Source: an uncultured Flavobacteriales bacterium
Lineage (GTDB): Bacteria; Bacteroidota; Bacteroidia; Flavobacteriales; BACL11
Length of the DNA stretch: 64,000 nucleotides
Reading direction: 5' to 3'
Assembly: GCA_905478555.1 (NCBI GenBank)
Contig: CAJQIZ010000004.1
Span: forward strand, 30,627 to 94,626
Positions 29,630-39,864 of the stretch are shown here, piece after piece. The position numbers and the translations under genes were made by a program. Below the pieces are notes generated by a model. The model did no database searches. It was not told the DNA's origin and saw only the letters and a program-made list of their open reading frames with translations. Position 1 is the stretch's first letter, and each line of letters starts with the position of its first letter.

Positions 29630-29983
29630 TTAAGCACCTCTAAAAAGCAAGAATAATCCTACTATACTTGCTGATATTATCGTCATAAGAACACCTAAAA
29701 TAAGGCCAACAATTTCCGTCCAATTTACTTTATTTGTCAACCCAATTATTCCAAATATAACAGCTAACAATGAGAACATTAACATAATAAAAAAATTGGG
29801 CAATAAAAACACGCTAAGTAATGCAAAACTTAAAGACAAAATACCCCAAATAGATGGACTATTAGCATAATTTGGAGATTCAATAGTTTCTACAACTTCA
29901 GTTTGCACATTTTCTGAAACTGGAAAAGAAGCGTAACTAACATTTAAAAATGTTATCAATGTAAGTAAAAGTAGTTTTTTCAT
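29630..29983 (-). CDS. Small membrane protein with signal peptide and ASFPV leader motif
   Basis: MKKLLLLTLITFLNVSYASFPVSENVQTEVVETIESPNYANSPSIWGILSLSFALLSVFLLPN... Confidence 0.65.
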   Translation of the reverse strand: MKKLLLLTLITFLNVSYASFPVSENVQTEVVETIESPNYANSPSIWGILSLSFALLSVFLLPNFFIMLMFSLLAVIFGIIGLTNKVNWTEIVGLILGVLMTIISASIVGLFLLFRGA

Positions 29984-29987
29984 TTTT

Positions 29988-30683
29988 TTAATTTATAATT
30001 AAATGTTTATCTTTATGTAATATTTTCTTCCAGAAATATATATTCATACATATCTGAATATCCCATCTAGACATTGCAGATTCAAATCCATCAGCCGAAA
30101 TAATTGAATAATTTATAGTAGGAGAAAGCCTCCCAAATCTTAAATTCAAACCAGCTGTTAATATCTGATAATCAACATTATCAAGTATTTCTCCTGCACT
30201 TTTAACTGATTCAACCGTACCTTTACCTCCAGAAATCCTTAGAAATTCTCTCCAAACTACACCAACTTGTAATTCAGAAAACTGAACACTTTCATCTAAA
30301 CTATTAATAAATATTTTTTTATCAACCTTTTCTAAATCTCCTAACCCAACATTATTTAATGTACCTGTCTGATAAAATAATCCCACAACATTCCCTCTCA
30401 TCTTATCTCTACCTGTTGAAGAAAATCTGTAATTATCAGTATTAAAACCAGACCTTAAACCAATCATACCACTGTAAGTAATATTGTCCATCTTAAAAGT
30501 TTTCCCTTTTAGGAAGTTATCATTACTTGGATCTAAGTCATAGGTATAGTTCGCAAATAAACCTGAACCTAACCTTAATAAAACTCTATTGGGACTGTTC
30601 TTTCTTAAATCTTGCCTTGTGTCTTGAGCAAAAGAAGTGAATACAAATATTAAACATAAACTAGTTGTAATAATTTTTCTCAT
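29988..30683 (-). CDS. Putative outer-membrane beta-barrel protein
   Basis: Signal peptide MRKIITTSLCLIFVFTSFAQ and amphipathic beta-strand-like repeats (e.g. LTAGLNLRFGRLSPTINYSI). Confidence 0.55.
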   Translation of the reverse strand: MRKIITTSLCLIFVFTSFAQDTRQDLRKNSPNRVLLRLGSGLFANYTYDLDPSNDNFLKGKTFKMDNITYSGMIGLRSGFNTDNYRFSSTGRDKMRGNVVGLFYQTGTLNNVGLGDLEKVDKKIFINSLDESVQFSELQVGVVWREFLRISGGKGTVESVKSAGEILDNVDYQILTAGLNLRFGRLSPTINYSIISADGFESAMSRWDIQICMNIYFWKKILHKDKHLIIN

Positions 30684-30698
30684 AATTTTGATTAATAT

Positions 30699-32288
30699 TT
30701 ATCTTATTTTAATGAGTACTACATAATCAGATAATACTTTTATTTTTTCTGTAAGTTTTAAACTTTTTATATCTTTATTATCTGGTAATCTTAAATTAAT
30801 TGGTAACACATCAATTAAATTCTTTAAGTAAGATGATTTTATTGAATAAGATATATTCTGAGAGTTCTCATGTGTAAATCTAGCTGCATTTATTGCGATT
30901 AAGTTACCATCATAATCAAAAAGAGGACCTCCTGAATTTCCAGGTTGTATTGGAGTTGTTGTTTGGTAATTTGCTATGTCACCATCATATCCTGTTTTTG
31001 AGCTGATTTTCCCATCCGTAAATTTAATATCTTTCCCCAAATAATTTGTTAATGGATAACCTAATGCGAAAACTTCTTCTCCAACATCTGCTACTCTAGT
31101 TGAAAAATAATACGGTAGTGCATCAAACTTTTCAAAATCCGAATCAGTAATTTTTAATATTGCTAAATCATTATTTTTGTCTTCTTTTACAACCTCTACC
31201 TTGTGTGTTTGAAGCTCCCCATCTCTATAAAATTCAATCTCAATATACTTAGCGTCATCTACTACATGATAATTTGTTGCTAGATATCCACTTTGATCAA
31301 TAAAAAAACCTGTCCCTCCTCCATTCCAGTCCCTATTATCATTTGAAGAATTTGAATTATTATCATTCGTACTAAGAGGATATTTTTTAACCCAGGTAAA
31401 GTCCCAATAAATACTTTTACTAGTTGAGTATTCAGGTCCATAATAATCTTTTACATAAATATCATCTACAAAATATCCATATGTAATAACAGAATTATTT
31501 TCAAGATTAACGTTTGATTTTGATTTCCATTTTGGAGAAGAAAATTGGCAATTATAATTATAAAAATTATCAACAGCTGTTTTCTCAAAATATGCAAGAA
31601 AATCAGATTCTTTTTCTAAGCCATATACTTTATATTTTGTTTGGTCATGATAAGCGATAGCCCATTCCGAAATCATTTCTTTATTTTTTTTTCCTAATAA
31701 CTCTGATCCATCATAAAAACTCCAAACACAATTCAAACTCCAGATTCCTTCAATAGGATCTAAATCTTCTCGTTCATTAAAATACTCTTTAAATGAAAAA
31801 GTTCCGTCATACAGATCAGATTGAACTTCTGAATCACTTGTGTTAGATTCGTCATCTTCTGTTAACCAAACAGTTTTAATTCTATGTTTTACTGCCCTAT
31901 AAGATCCATCTTTATTTTTATATTCAAAGAATAAAAAACCATCAGAATCTTCATTAGGCATTTTAACAACAAGTCTATATTTATTTCCAACATCAGAAAC
32001 TATATCAAAAGCATCCCAATCATACTCTTCTAAATACTTGTGAGATTTTATTAAATATGCAGAACTAATATCATCTGTTCTATGAATAAATATTCCCATC
32101 TTATTTTGTGAGGTGTCCTCAAATTCAAAGAATGTCATATCATCACTTGATGAGACATCCTCCCATTCTTCAGATTCCTGATTCCAATTTAAATCTTCTC
32201 TATAATCTGTAGAGATATTTAATTGAGAATAAGTTATTGATGAAAATATCATCAATACTAATAACGTAATTTTATTCTTCATCTTCAA
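30699..32288 (-). CDS. Trypsin-like (S1C/HtrA-type) serine protease with novel N-terminal domain
   Basis: GTGFFIDQSGYLATNYHVV, NNDLAILKI, TPIQPGNSGGPLFDYDGNLIAIN catalytic His/Asp/Ser regions. Confidence 0.88.
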   Translation of the reverse strand: MKMKNKITLLVLMIFSSITYSQLNISTDYREDLNWNQESEEWEDVSSSDDMTFFEFEDTSQNKMGIFIHRTDDISSAYLIKSHKYLEEYDWDAFDIVSDVGNKYRLVVKMPNEDSDGFLFFEYKNKDGSYRAVKHRIKTVWLTEDDESNTSDSEVQSDLYDGTFSFKEYFNEREDLDPIEGIWSLNCVWSFYDGSELLGKKNKEMISEWAIAYHDQTKYKVYGLEKESDFLAYFEKTAVDNFYNYNCQFSSPKWKSKSNVNLENNSVITYGYFVDDIYVKDYYGPEYSTSKSIYWDFTWVKKYPLSTNDNNSNSSNDNRDWNGGGTGFFIDQSGYLATNYHVVDDAKYIEIEFYRDGELQTHKVEVVKEDKNNDLAILKITDSDFEKFDALPYYFSTRVADVGEEVFALGYPLTNYLGKDIKFTDGKISSKTGYDGDIANYQTTTPIQPGNSGGPLFDYDGNLIAINAARFTHENSQNISYSIKSSYLKNLIDVLPINLRLPDNKDIKSLKLTEKIKVLSDYVVLIKIR

Positions 32289-32685
32289 ACCAATAATTTT
32301 TAACAGTATATCTAATTAATAAATTAGAATCTTCAACATCTATCACTAGTCTTATGTTTGGTAGATCTGACTTCAAATCAACTATTAATGTAGATTCATA
32401 TCCTGAATCACTTGTAACTTCATAAGAGAAATGCTCATGTTCTTCAGAATATTCAGAATCTGTAAGAAAAAAGGAGGTCTTTTCTTTTATTGTTGTAAAA
32501 TTCAGAAATGTCATCTCTTCATTAAATTCAAAGAAAGAGAACTGATCATCCTCTACAATTATCTCTCCCCACGCATCTTTCTCGTCATCCCAACTATAAA
32601 TTTCTATATATTTTGTAGACACTGTAAGTTGTGAAAAAGAAAAGTTCCAAATAAGAAAGAACAAAAAAGTAAATAATTTATTCAT
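32272..32685 (-). CDS. Stand-alone paralogue of the adjacent protease's N-terminal domain
   Basis: QLTVSTKYIEIYSWDDEKDAWGEIIVEDDQFSFFEF aligns with QLNISTDYREDLNWNQESEEWEDVSSSDDMTFFEF. Confidence 0.7.
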   Translation of the reverse strand: MNKLFTFLFFLIWNFSFSQLTVSTKYIEIYSWDDEKDAWGEIIVEDDQFSFFEFNEEMTFLNFTTIKEKTSFFLTDSEYSEEHEHFSYEVTSDSGYESTLIVDLKSDLPNIRLVIDVEDSNLLIRYTVKNYWFEDEE

Positions 32686-32777
32686 ATAGATAATATTTCA
32701 TTAATACAGTATCTCAATTTGAGACACAATAATTTCGTTTCTACTATAATAAGAAGGTTTAAAGCAAATATAAGAAA

Positions 32778-33224
32778 TTATTTAAGAATCTGAGAAGTGT
32801 GATCCTTGGTTTTCACTTTTGTAATAATATCTTCTATTATTCCCTTTTCATCTATCACAAAAGTAGTTCGATTAATTCCGTCATATTCCTTTCCCATAAA
32901 CTTTTTAGGCCCCCAAACTCCAAAAGCGTTTAGTACCTCTTTACTTTCATCTGAAATAAGAGGAAAAGGTAAATCGTACTTTTCAATAAACTTAATGTGC
33001 TTTTCTGGACTATCAGCCGAGCAACCTAATACGACATAACCCTTATCCAAAAGCATTTGATAATTATCCCTCAAATTACAAGACTGTACCGTACAACCGG
33101 GAGTCATATCTTTTGGGTAAAAATATAATACTATTTTCTTACCTTTAAATTGATCTAAAGTAATTTCTTCTCCATTTTGATCAATGGAATTAATTTTTGG
33201 TGCTTTATCTCCTGTTTTTAACAT
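32778..33224 (-). CDS. bcp: Thioredoxin-dependent peroxiredoxin (Bcp/PrxQ)
   Basis: LYFYPKDMTPGCTVQSCNLRDNY. Confidence 0.94.
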   Translation of the reverse strand: MLKTGDKAPKINSIDQNGEEITLDQFKGKKIVLYFYPKDMTPGCTVQSCNLRDNYQMLLDKGYVVLGCSADSPEKHIKFIEKYDLPFPLISDESKEVLNAFGVWGPKKFMGKEYDGINRTTFVIDEKGIIEDIITKVKTKDHTSQILK

Positions 33225-33245
33225 TTTTTCTTCTATTTTAATATA

Positions 33246-34403
33246 TTATAAAGTTCCTCTTCTTTCTTGTTCTGCTTCTATCGACTCAAAAAGAGCTTTA
33301 AAGTTTCCTTTCCCGAATGATTGTGCTCCCTTTCTTTGGATAATTTCAAAGAATAACGTTGGCCTATCCGTTAATGGTTTTGTAAATATTTGTAATAAAT
33401 AACCTTCATCATCTCTATCTACCAAAATACCATGTTCTTTTAGTACTTTCATGTCTTCCGCAATCTCACCTACTCTTTCCCCTACTGTATCATAATAAGC
33501 TCCTGGAACATATAAAAACTCTACACCTCTCTTTTTCATTTCAGAAACTGTACTCACAATATCATCAGTGGCAACAGCAACATGTTGTACTCCTGGTCCA
33601 TCATAAAAATCCAAATATTCCTCAATCTGAGATTTCTTTTTTCCTTCAGCAGGCTCATTAATCGGGAATTTAATTCTCCCATTTCCATTTGTCATTACCT
33701 TACTCATAAGTGCAGTAAACTGAGTAGAAATATCTTTATCATCAAATGTAATTAGGTTTGCAAAGCCCATAGTATCATTGTAGAATTTCTCCCAAACATT
33801 CATTTCATTCCAACCGACATTTGCTACCATATGGTCAATGTATTTTAAGCCAACAGATGCTGGATTATAATGTGATTCCCACTTTTCAAATCCTGGCATA
33901 AAAGTTCCATTATAGTTTTTACGTTCTACAAATATATGAACAGTATCTCCATAAATCTTAATTCCAGATTTCACCACTTCACCGTCTGCATCTTTTTCAG
34001 TTCTTGGTTCGAAATACGACTCTGCCCCTCTAGTAGTTGTTTCTTCCCAAGCCTTTTTTGCGTCATCTACCCAAAGTGCAATTACTTTTACTCCATCACC
34101 ATGTTTTTTAATGTGATCAAAAATGGCATTATCATCTCCTGGCATTGGTGTGGTAAATACAATTCGAATTTTATCCTGCACCACCACATAAGAAGTCCTA
34201 TCCGTAATACCCGTTTCTAAGCCTGCATAAGCAAGAGATTGAAATCCAAGTGCCGTTTTATAAAAGTGAGCTGCTTGTTTTGCATTTCCTACATAATATT
34301 CTACATAATCTGTTCCTAATAAAGGTAAAAAATCCTGTGCATCTGGGAATATTTTTTCTAGTGAATATCTTGTATTATTTATTTTTGTTAAGTCTTCTCT
34401 CAT
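33246..34403 (-). CDS. hppD: 4-hydroxyphenylpyruvate dioxygenase
   Basis: GPGVQHVAVATDDIVSTVSEMKKRGVEFL, GYLLQIFTKPLTDRPTLFFEIIQRKGAQSFGKGNFKALFE. Confidence 0.95.
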   Translation of the reverse strand: MREDLTKINNTRYSLEKIFPDAQDFLPLLGTDYVEYYVGNAKQAAHFYKTALGFQSLAYAGLETGITDRTSYVVVQDKIRIVFTTPMPGDDNAIFDHIKKHGDGVKVIALWVDDAKKAWEETTTRGAESYFEPRTEKDADGEVVKSGIKIYGDTVHIFVERKNYNGTFMPGFEKWESHYNPASVGLKYIDHMVANVGWNEMNVWEKFYNDTMGFANLITFDDKDISTQFTALMSKVMTNGNGRIKFPINEPAEGKKKSQIEEYLDFYDGPGVQHVAVATDDIVSTVSEMKKRGVEFLYVPGAYYDTVGERVGEIAEDMKVLKEHGILVDRDDEGYLLQIFTKPLTDRPTLFFEIIQRKGAQSFGKGNFKALFESIEAEQERRGTL

Positions 34404-34412
34404 TGATATTTA

Positions 34413-35573
34413 TTATTTTTCAAGCCATGACTGATGGTAAATACCATCCGAAAGATCAATAGCTGCTTTTGTTAATTTTAAAGGAGCAAAGGTATCGACC
34501 ATTACTGCCAGTTCATCCGTTTCCGTTTGTCCGATACTTCTTTCTGCTGCACCTGGATGGGGTCCGTGTGGAATTCCAGCAGGATGCAAGGAAATATATC
34601 CCTCATCTACATGATTTCTACTCATAAAATCACCATCTACATAATACAATACCTCATCCGAATCAATATTAGAATGATTATAAGGTGCTGGAATGGACTC
34701 AGGATGATAATCATACATTCTAGGCACAAATGAACAAATTACAAATCTAGAAGTTTCGAAAGTTTGATGTACAGGTGGTGGCTGATGCACTCTACCTGTA
34801 ATAGGTTCAAAATCATGAATTGAAAATGCATACGGGAAATTGTATCCATCCCAACCTGCTACATCAAAAGGATGAGAGGCATAAGTATACTCATGAATCA
34901 TTTGTTCCTTTTTTATTTTGATGACAAAATCACCTTGCTCATCATGTGTTTCTAATTCTTCTGGAACTCTTAAATCTCTCTCGCAATAAGGAGAATTTTC
35001 TAATAATTGTCCGAAATGATTTCGGTATCTTTTTGGTGTATAAACTGGAGTGTATGATTCTACTATAAATAATCTGTTTTCAGAAGTATCAAACTTCATA
35101 GTATAAATCATCCCTCTTGGAATTACCAAATAATCTCCTTCTTTAAATTTAATATTCCCTACAAAAGTTCTGAGTGTACCCGTTCCTTTGTGAACAAAAA
35201 TTACTTCATCTCCATCAGTATTTTTGTAAAAATAATCTTCATTCAAATTAGTAGGAGCAGAAAGTAAAATATTTAAATCGTTATTCACTAAAATAGAAAT
35301 TCTACTTTCTAAATGATCTGCAACTTTAGGAGCTTCAAACCCTTTTAACATATAGGATTTTAAGTTTTTATCTACTGCAATTTCTGGAGCTACTGAATAC
35401 GCTTTTTTAATATCCTTAACCTGAGTTGGCCTATGCAAATGATATAAAAGAGAAGACATTCCATCGAAACCAATTGTTCCAAATAATTCTTCATAATGAA
35501 TGTTTCCATCTTCTTTTCGGAAGCTAGTATGCCTTTTATGAGGCATCTTTCCTAATTTATGATATCTTGGCAT
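34413..35573 (-). CDS. hmgA: Homogentisate 1,2-dioxygenase
   Basis: FVICSFVPRMYDYHPESIPAPYNHSNIDSDEVLYYVDGDFMSR, HPAGIPHGPHPG; start at MPRYHKLG. Confidence 0.93.
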   Translation of the reverse strand: MPRYHKLGKMPHKRHTSFRKEDGNIHYEELFGTIGFDGMSSLLYHLHRPTQVKDIKKAYSVAPEIAVDKNLKSYMLKGFEAPKVADHLESRISILVNNDLNILLSAPTNLNEDYFYKNTDGDEVIFVHKGTGTLRTFVGNIKFKEGDYLVIPRGMIYTMKFDTSENRLFIVESYTPVYTPKRYRNHFGQLLENSPYCERDLRVPEELETHDEQGDFVIKIKKEQMIHEYTYASHPFDVAGWDGYNFPYAFSIHDFEPITGRVHQPPPVHQTFETSRFVICSFVPRMYDYHPESIPAPYNHSNIDSDEVLYYVDGDFMSRNHVDEGYISLHPAGIPHGPHPGAAERSIGQTETDELAVMVDTFAPLKLTKAAIDLSDGIYHQSWLEK

Positions 35574-35666
35574 ATTGTTATTTTTATGCAAATATAAGAT
35601 ATAAAACACAAACATAGTATGATTTATAGCCTACCTAAAATAAAAATGATAATTTTGCCTTACTAA

Positions 35667-36644
35667 ATGAAACTCCTTACTTACAAAATAAATGATTTGG
35701 AAACACCACAAATTGGTGTGTTGCAAAATCAGATAGTATACAACCTTAATGTTTGTTTTGGGAATATTTCATTAATAGATCTCATTCAGATAGAAGACTA
35801 TCAGGACCAAGTGGCTTCGTTTATTTGTAATGAAGATTGCCTGAAACACGATATTAACAACATTAAAGTTTTGCCAACTATACCAAAACCAAATTCTTTT
35901 AGAGATGCCTACGCTTTCAGGCAACATGTAGCTACATCCAGAAAAAATAGGGAAGTAGATATGATTCCTCAATTTGATGAGTTTCCAGTATTCTATTTTT
36001 CTAACCACAATGCAATGTTTGCTGACGGAGAAGATATAGAACTAATGTCTGACCATTTTGAAAGATTAGATTATGAATTAGAATTTGCTATTATAATTGG
36101 TAAAGGCGGAAAAAATATTCTATCATTAGATGCGGACCAACACATTGCCGGCTTTTGTATTTTAAATGATTTAAGTGCTAGAAGATTACAAATGGAAGAA
36201 ATGAAATTAAATCTTGGGCCTGCAAAAGGGAAAGATTTTGCGAATGTTATTGGACCCTATTTAGTAACTGCTGATGAATTAGAAAGTAGAAGTATAGACA
36301 CTCCCTTTGGTAAAAAATATGACTTGCAAATGACTTGTTATGTAAATGGAGAATTATTATCTGAAGGAAATGCAAAAGATATGAATTGGACTTTTGCTGA
36401 AATCATTGAAAGAGCGTCTTATGGCGTAGAACTTTTCCCAGGAGATATTATTGGATCTGGAACAGTAGGTACGGGATGTTTATTAGAATTAAACGGAACA
36501 GGAAAAAGAGAAAATCCAGAATACAAAGAGAAATGGATACAGGAGGGAGATGAAATTGAAATGCAAATTGAAGGATTAGGAAAAATCACCAATAAAGTGG
36601 TAAAATCAGAAAGTAATCATTCCATAATAAAACTAAAAAAATGA
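35667..36644 (+). CDS. Fumarylacetoacetate hydrolase family protein
   Basis: DYELEFAIIIGKGGKNI, FCILNDLSARRLQ, GPAKGKDFAN, GDIIGSGTVGTG. Confidence 0.92.
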   Translation: MKLLTYKINDLETPQIGVLQNQIVYNLNVCFGNISLIDLIQIEDYQDQVASFICNEDCLKHDINNIKVLPTIPKPNSFRDAYAFRQHVATSRKNREVDMIPQFDEFPVFYFSNHNAMFADGEDIELMSDHFERLDYELEFAIIIGKGGKNILSLDADQHIAGFCILNDLSARRLQMEEMKLNLGPAKGKDFANVIGPYLVTADELESRSIDTPFGKKYDLQMTCYVNGELLSEGNAKDMNWTFAEIIERASYGVELFPGDIIGSGTVGTGCLLELNGTGKRENPEYKEKWIQEGDEIEMQIEGLGKITNKVVKSESNHSIIKLKK

Positions 36645-37480
36645 TTAAAACAATAGATGTAGTATCAGGAGAAACTACAAGCTTATATAAATATTTATCA
36701 GCTGCCGTTACACCACGACCAATTGCTTTTGTAAGTACGATTGATGCAAAAGGAAATAAAAACTTAAGTCCTTTTTCCTTTTTTAATGTATTTTCAGTAA
36801 ACCCTCCTATTTTAGTTTTTTCTCCTGTCAGAAGAGTAAGAAACAATACATCTAAACATACCTTGGATAATGTAAATCAAGTAAAAGAATGTGTTATTTC
36901 CTTAGTTACAGAAAATATTGCACAACAAGTTTCTCTCACTTCTTGCGATTTTGATTCAGAGACGAACGAATTTGAGAAAGCTGGATTCACTGAAGTGAAA
37001 TCGGATATCGTAACTCCATCTAGAATAAAAGAATCTCCAATAAATTTCGAATGTAAGGTTAACAAAATTATTACTTTAGGAGAAGAAGGGGGTGCAGGAA
37101 GTTTGGTGATCTGTGAAATTTTGAAAATGCACATTGAAGAAAACATATTAGATGAGAATAATGAGATAAACCCTTTTAAACTTAATATTGTAAGCAGATT
37201 AGGTGCAAACTGGTACGGGAAAACTAATAAAGACTCTTTATATGAAATTGCAAAACCTATATCCCGAATGGGAATGGGAATAGATAACTTACCAAAAGAA
37301 ATCAGAAACTCTAGCATATTAACTGGAAATGAATTAGCTATCTTAGCTTCTGCAGAATATATTCCCAAGAAAAAAGAGTTTCCACTCAGAGAAGGAAAAA
37401 GTACAGAAGAAAAACATATCTTAGCCAAAGAATTATTACGCCAAGAAAAAGCAGGAGACGCTTGGCAAATACTATTATAA
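36641..37480 (+). CDS. Flavin reductase-like domain protein
   Basis: [42 protein letters not shown]. Confidence 0.88.
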   Translation: MIKTIDVVSGETTSLYKYLSAAVTPRPIAFVSTIDAKGNKNLSPFSFFNVFSVNPPILVFSPVRRVRNNTSKHTLDNVNQVKECVISLVTENIAQQVSLTSCDFDSETNEFEKAGFTEVKSDIVTPSRIKESPINFECKVNKIITLGEEGGAGSLVICEILKMHIEENILDENNEINPFKLNIVSRLGANWYGKTNKDSLYEIAKPISRMGMGIDNLPKEIRNSSILTGNELAILASAEYIPKKKEFPLREGKSTEEKHILAKELLRQEKAGDAWQILL

Positions 37481-37499
37481 ACAATTAAAAAAAAATATT

Positions 37500-38102
37500 A
37501 TGTCATTCGAATTACCAAAATTACCATATGCATATGATGCATTAGAACCACATATTGATGCAAGAACAATGGAAATACACCATTCAAAACATCATAACGG
37601 ATACACCAACAACCTAAATAATGCTATTGAAGGAAATAACTTATCTGGGAAGTCAATTGAAGAAATTTGTGCTACTCCAGGATTAAGTGGAGCGGCTAGA
37701 AATAATGGTGGAGGATACTACAACCACTGTATGTTCTGGACATCAATGAGTCCGAATGGTGGAGGGGATCCTACTGGATCTATTTCAGATGCTATAAACT
37801 CTAAGTTTGGAAGTTTTGAAAATTTTAAAAATGAATTCTCGAAAGCTGCAGGAACAAGATTTGGTTCTGGTTGGGCATGGCTTGGAGTTAATAATGGTGA
37901 GTTAAAAATATCTTCTACTGCAAACCAAGATAATCCTTTAATGGATGATCAATGTGGATGTACCCCAGTTTTATGTTTAGATGTATGGGAACATGCATAT
38001 TACTTAAACTATCAGAATAGAAGGCCTGATTATATAAATGCATTTTTCAATGTAATAAACTGGGAAGAAGTAAACAACAGATTTGAATCTGCTTTAAGCT
38101 AG
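37500..38102 (+). CDS. Superoxide dismutase (Fe/Mn)
   Basis: [51 protein letters not shown]. Confidence 0.96.
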   Translation: MSFELPKLPYAYDALEPHIDARTMEIHHSKHHNGYTNNLNNAIEGNNLSGKSIEEICATPGLSGAARNNGGGYYNHCMFWTSMSPNGGGDPTGSISDAINSKFGSFENFKNEFSKAAGTRFGSGWAWLGVNNGELKISSTANQDNPLMDDQCGCTPVLCLDVWEHAYYLNYQNRRPDYINAFFNVINWEEVNNRFESALS

Positions 38103-38158
38103 AAATAAAAGATATTTTTTATACATTTGCGACACTAAATTTTAAAACAAAAAATAAA

Positions 38159-38947
38159 ATGAAAAAAGGATTTGCATTATTTACACTAATCGCTATTTTA
38201 TCAGTAGGAACTTTTACGGTTTTTGCACAAGATAGTATAGTAACAGAAGAAACGGTAGAGGTAGTTACGGAAGACGTTACAACTGAAGAAACTAACTCAG
38301 AAGAAACTGTTGTTGAAGAGGAAACTTTTCACCAAATTATAAAACAAAAATTTATGGAAGGTGGTCCTGAATTTATGGGGATTGTACTTTTATGTTTAAT
38401 TCTTGGTTTAGCTCTTGCTATTGAAAGAATTATTTACTTAAATATGTCTACCACAAATTCTACTAAATTATTAACTGAAGTAGAAGGAGCAATAAACAAT
38501 GGTGGTGTAGATGCTGCTAAGGAAGTATGTAGAAATACGAGAGGTCCTGTTGCGTCTATTTTCTATCAAGGTTTAGATAGATCTTCAGAAGGAATTGATC
38601 AAGTAGAGAAATCGATTGTTGCTTACGGAAGTGTACAAATGGGGCTTTTAGAGAAAGGTCTTTCTTGGATTTCATTATTTATTGCTTTAGCACCAATGCT
38701 TGGGTTTATGGGTACTGTAATTGGAATGATTGGTGCCTTTGATTCTATTGAAGCTGCTGGAGATATTTCTCCTTCATTAGTTGCTGGAGGTATTAAAGTT
38801 GCACTTTTAACAACTGTGTTTGGTCTTATTGTTGCAATGATTCTTCAGGTATTTTATAACTACTTAGTAGCAAAGGTAGATTCTATTGTAAACGATATGG
38901 AAGATGCTTCTATCAAATTAGTAGATATATTAGTAAACAATAAATAA
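38159..38947 (+). CDS. exbB: MotA/TolQ/ExbB proton channel family protein
   Basis: APMLGFMGTVIGMIGAFDSIEAAGDISPSLVAGGIKVALLTTVFGLIVAM. Confidence 0.94.
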   Translation: MKKGFALFTLIAILSVGTFTVFAQDSIVTEETVEVVTEDVTTEETNSEETVVEEETFHQIIKQKFMEGGPEFMGIVLLCLILGLALAIERIIYLNMSTTNSTKLLTEVEGAINNGGVDAAKEVCRNTRGPVASIFYQGLDRSSEGIDQVEKSIVAYGSVQMGLLEKGLSWISLFIALAPMLGFMGTVIGMIGAFDSIEAAGDISPSLVAGGIKVALLTTVFGLIVAMILQVFYNYLVAKVDSIVNDMEDASIKLVDILVNNK

Positions 38948-38949
38948 TC

Positions 38950-39294
38950 ATGGGAGAATTTATTGAAAATAACCTAGATATTTTTTATTGGCTAACTATT
39001 GTAATGTTAGCAGTAGCTTCAGTTATAATTGTTGCTTTCTCAATTCTACAAATGATAAACAATAAAACAGCTGCTAAGAAAACACTAATTACTGCAGGAG
39101 GATTAGCTGTAATATTATTACTTTCATATTATGTGTTTGCATCTGATGAGATACTTTTATCTTATAAAAAATATAATATTAATTCTACTACATCCAACTG
39201 GGTAGGAATGGGAATATGGTCCTTTTATTTACTTTCTATAATTGCTGTAGGTTCTATAATTGTTTCCGAAATTTCTCATAAAATTAGTAAGTAA
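38950..39294 (+). CDS. Hypothetical membrane protein in the exb operon
   Basis: Three predicted TM segments; between exbB and exbD, 2 bp gaps. Confidence 0.65.
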   Translation: MGEFIENNLDIFYWLTIVMLAVASVIIVAFSILQMINNKTAAKKTLITAGGLAVILLLSYYVFASDEILLSYKKYNINSTTSNWVGMGIWSFYLLSIIAVGSIIVSEISHKISK

Positions 39295-39296
39295 AA

Positions 39297-39860
39297 ATGG
39301 GGAAAAGAAGAGATTTACCTGAAATAAATGCTGGATCAATGGCCGACATTGCATTCTTACTACTTATTTTTTTCTTAGTAACAACAACTATGGATGTAGA
39401 TTCTGGTATTAGCAGAAAATTACCGCCAATGCCAGAAGAAAATATAGAGACTCCTGAAATTCATAAAAAGAATATTTTTGTAGTACTTATTAATAAAAAT
39501 GATAAGGTACTTGCAGGAATAGGATCTCCATCTAACATGGTAGAAATAAATGGAGATGGGAGTATTAGTTCTTCTTTAAAAGAATCAGTAAAAGAGTTTG
39601 TTAGTAATAACGGTAGATCAGACAACTCTTCTGAAAGTCCAGATAAAGCAGTAGTTTCTCTGCAAAATCAAGAAGGAACATCTTATGATATGTATATTCA
39701 AATTCAGAATGAATTGACTAAAGCGTACAATGAATTGAGAGATGAAAAATCGAATCAGGATTATGGTAAGGATTTTGATAAATTAGATGCAGATGAGCAA
39801 AAATTGGTAAAGAAGTATTTCCCAATGAAAGTATCGGAAGCAGAAACTAAATCAAACTAA
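39297..39860 (+). CDS. exbD: ExbD/TolR family biopolymer transporter
   Basis: PEINAGSMADIAFLLLIFFLVTTTMDVDSGI. Confidence 0.92.
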   Translation: MGKRRDLPEINAGSMADIAFLLLIFFLVTTTMDVDSGISRKLPPMPEENIETPEIHKKNIFVVLINKNDKVLAGIGSPSNMVEINGDGSISSSLKESVKEFVSNNGRSDNSSESPDKAVVSLQNQEGTSYDMYIQIQNELTKAYNELRDEKSNQDYGKDFDKLDADEQKLVKKYFPMKVSEAETKSN

Positions 39861-39864
39861 GGAG

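Noticed and set aside
27630-33230. Integrative element inserted at tRNA-Ser
   Set aside because: No integrase, transposase or direct repeat of the tRNA 3' end was found between the tRNA and bcp; the accessory genes alone do not prove an island.
36877-37428. 183-aa - strand ORF opposite the flavin reductase gene
   Set aside because: Antisense shadow of a conserved gene; same reasoning applies to 11929-12363, 26794-27087, 33936-34220 and 48161-48460.
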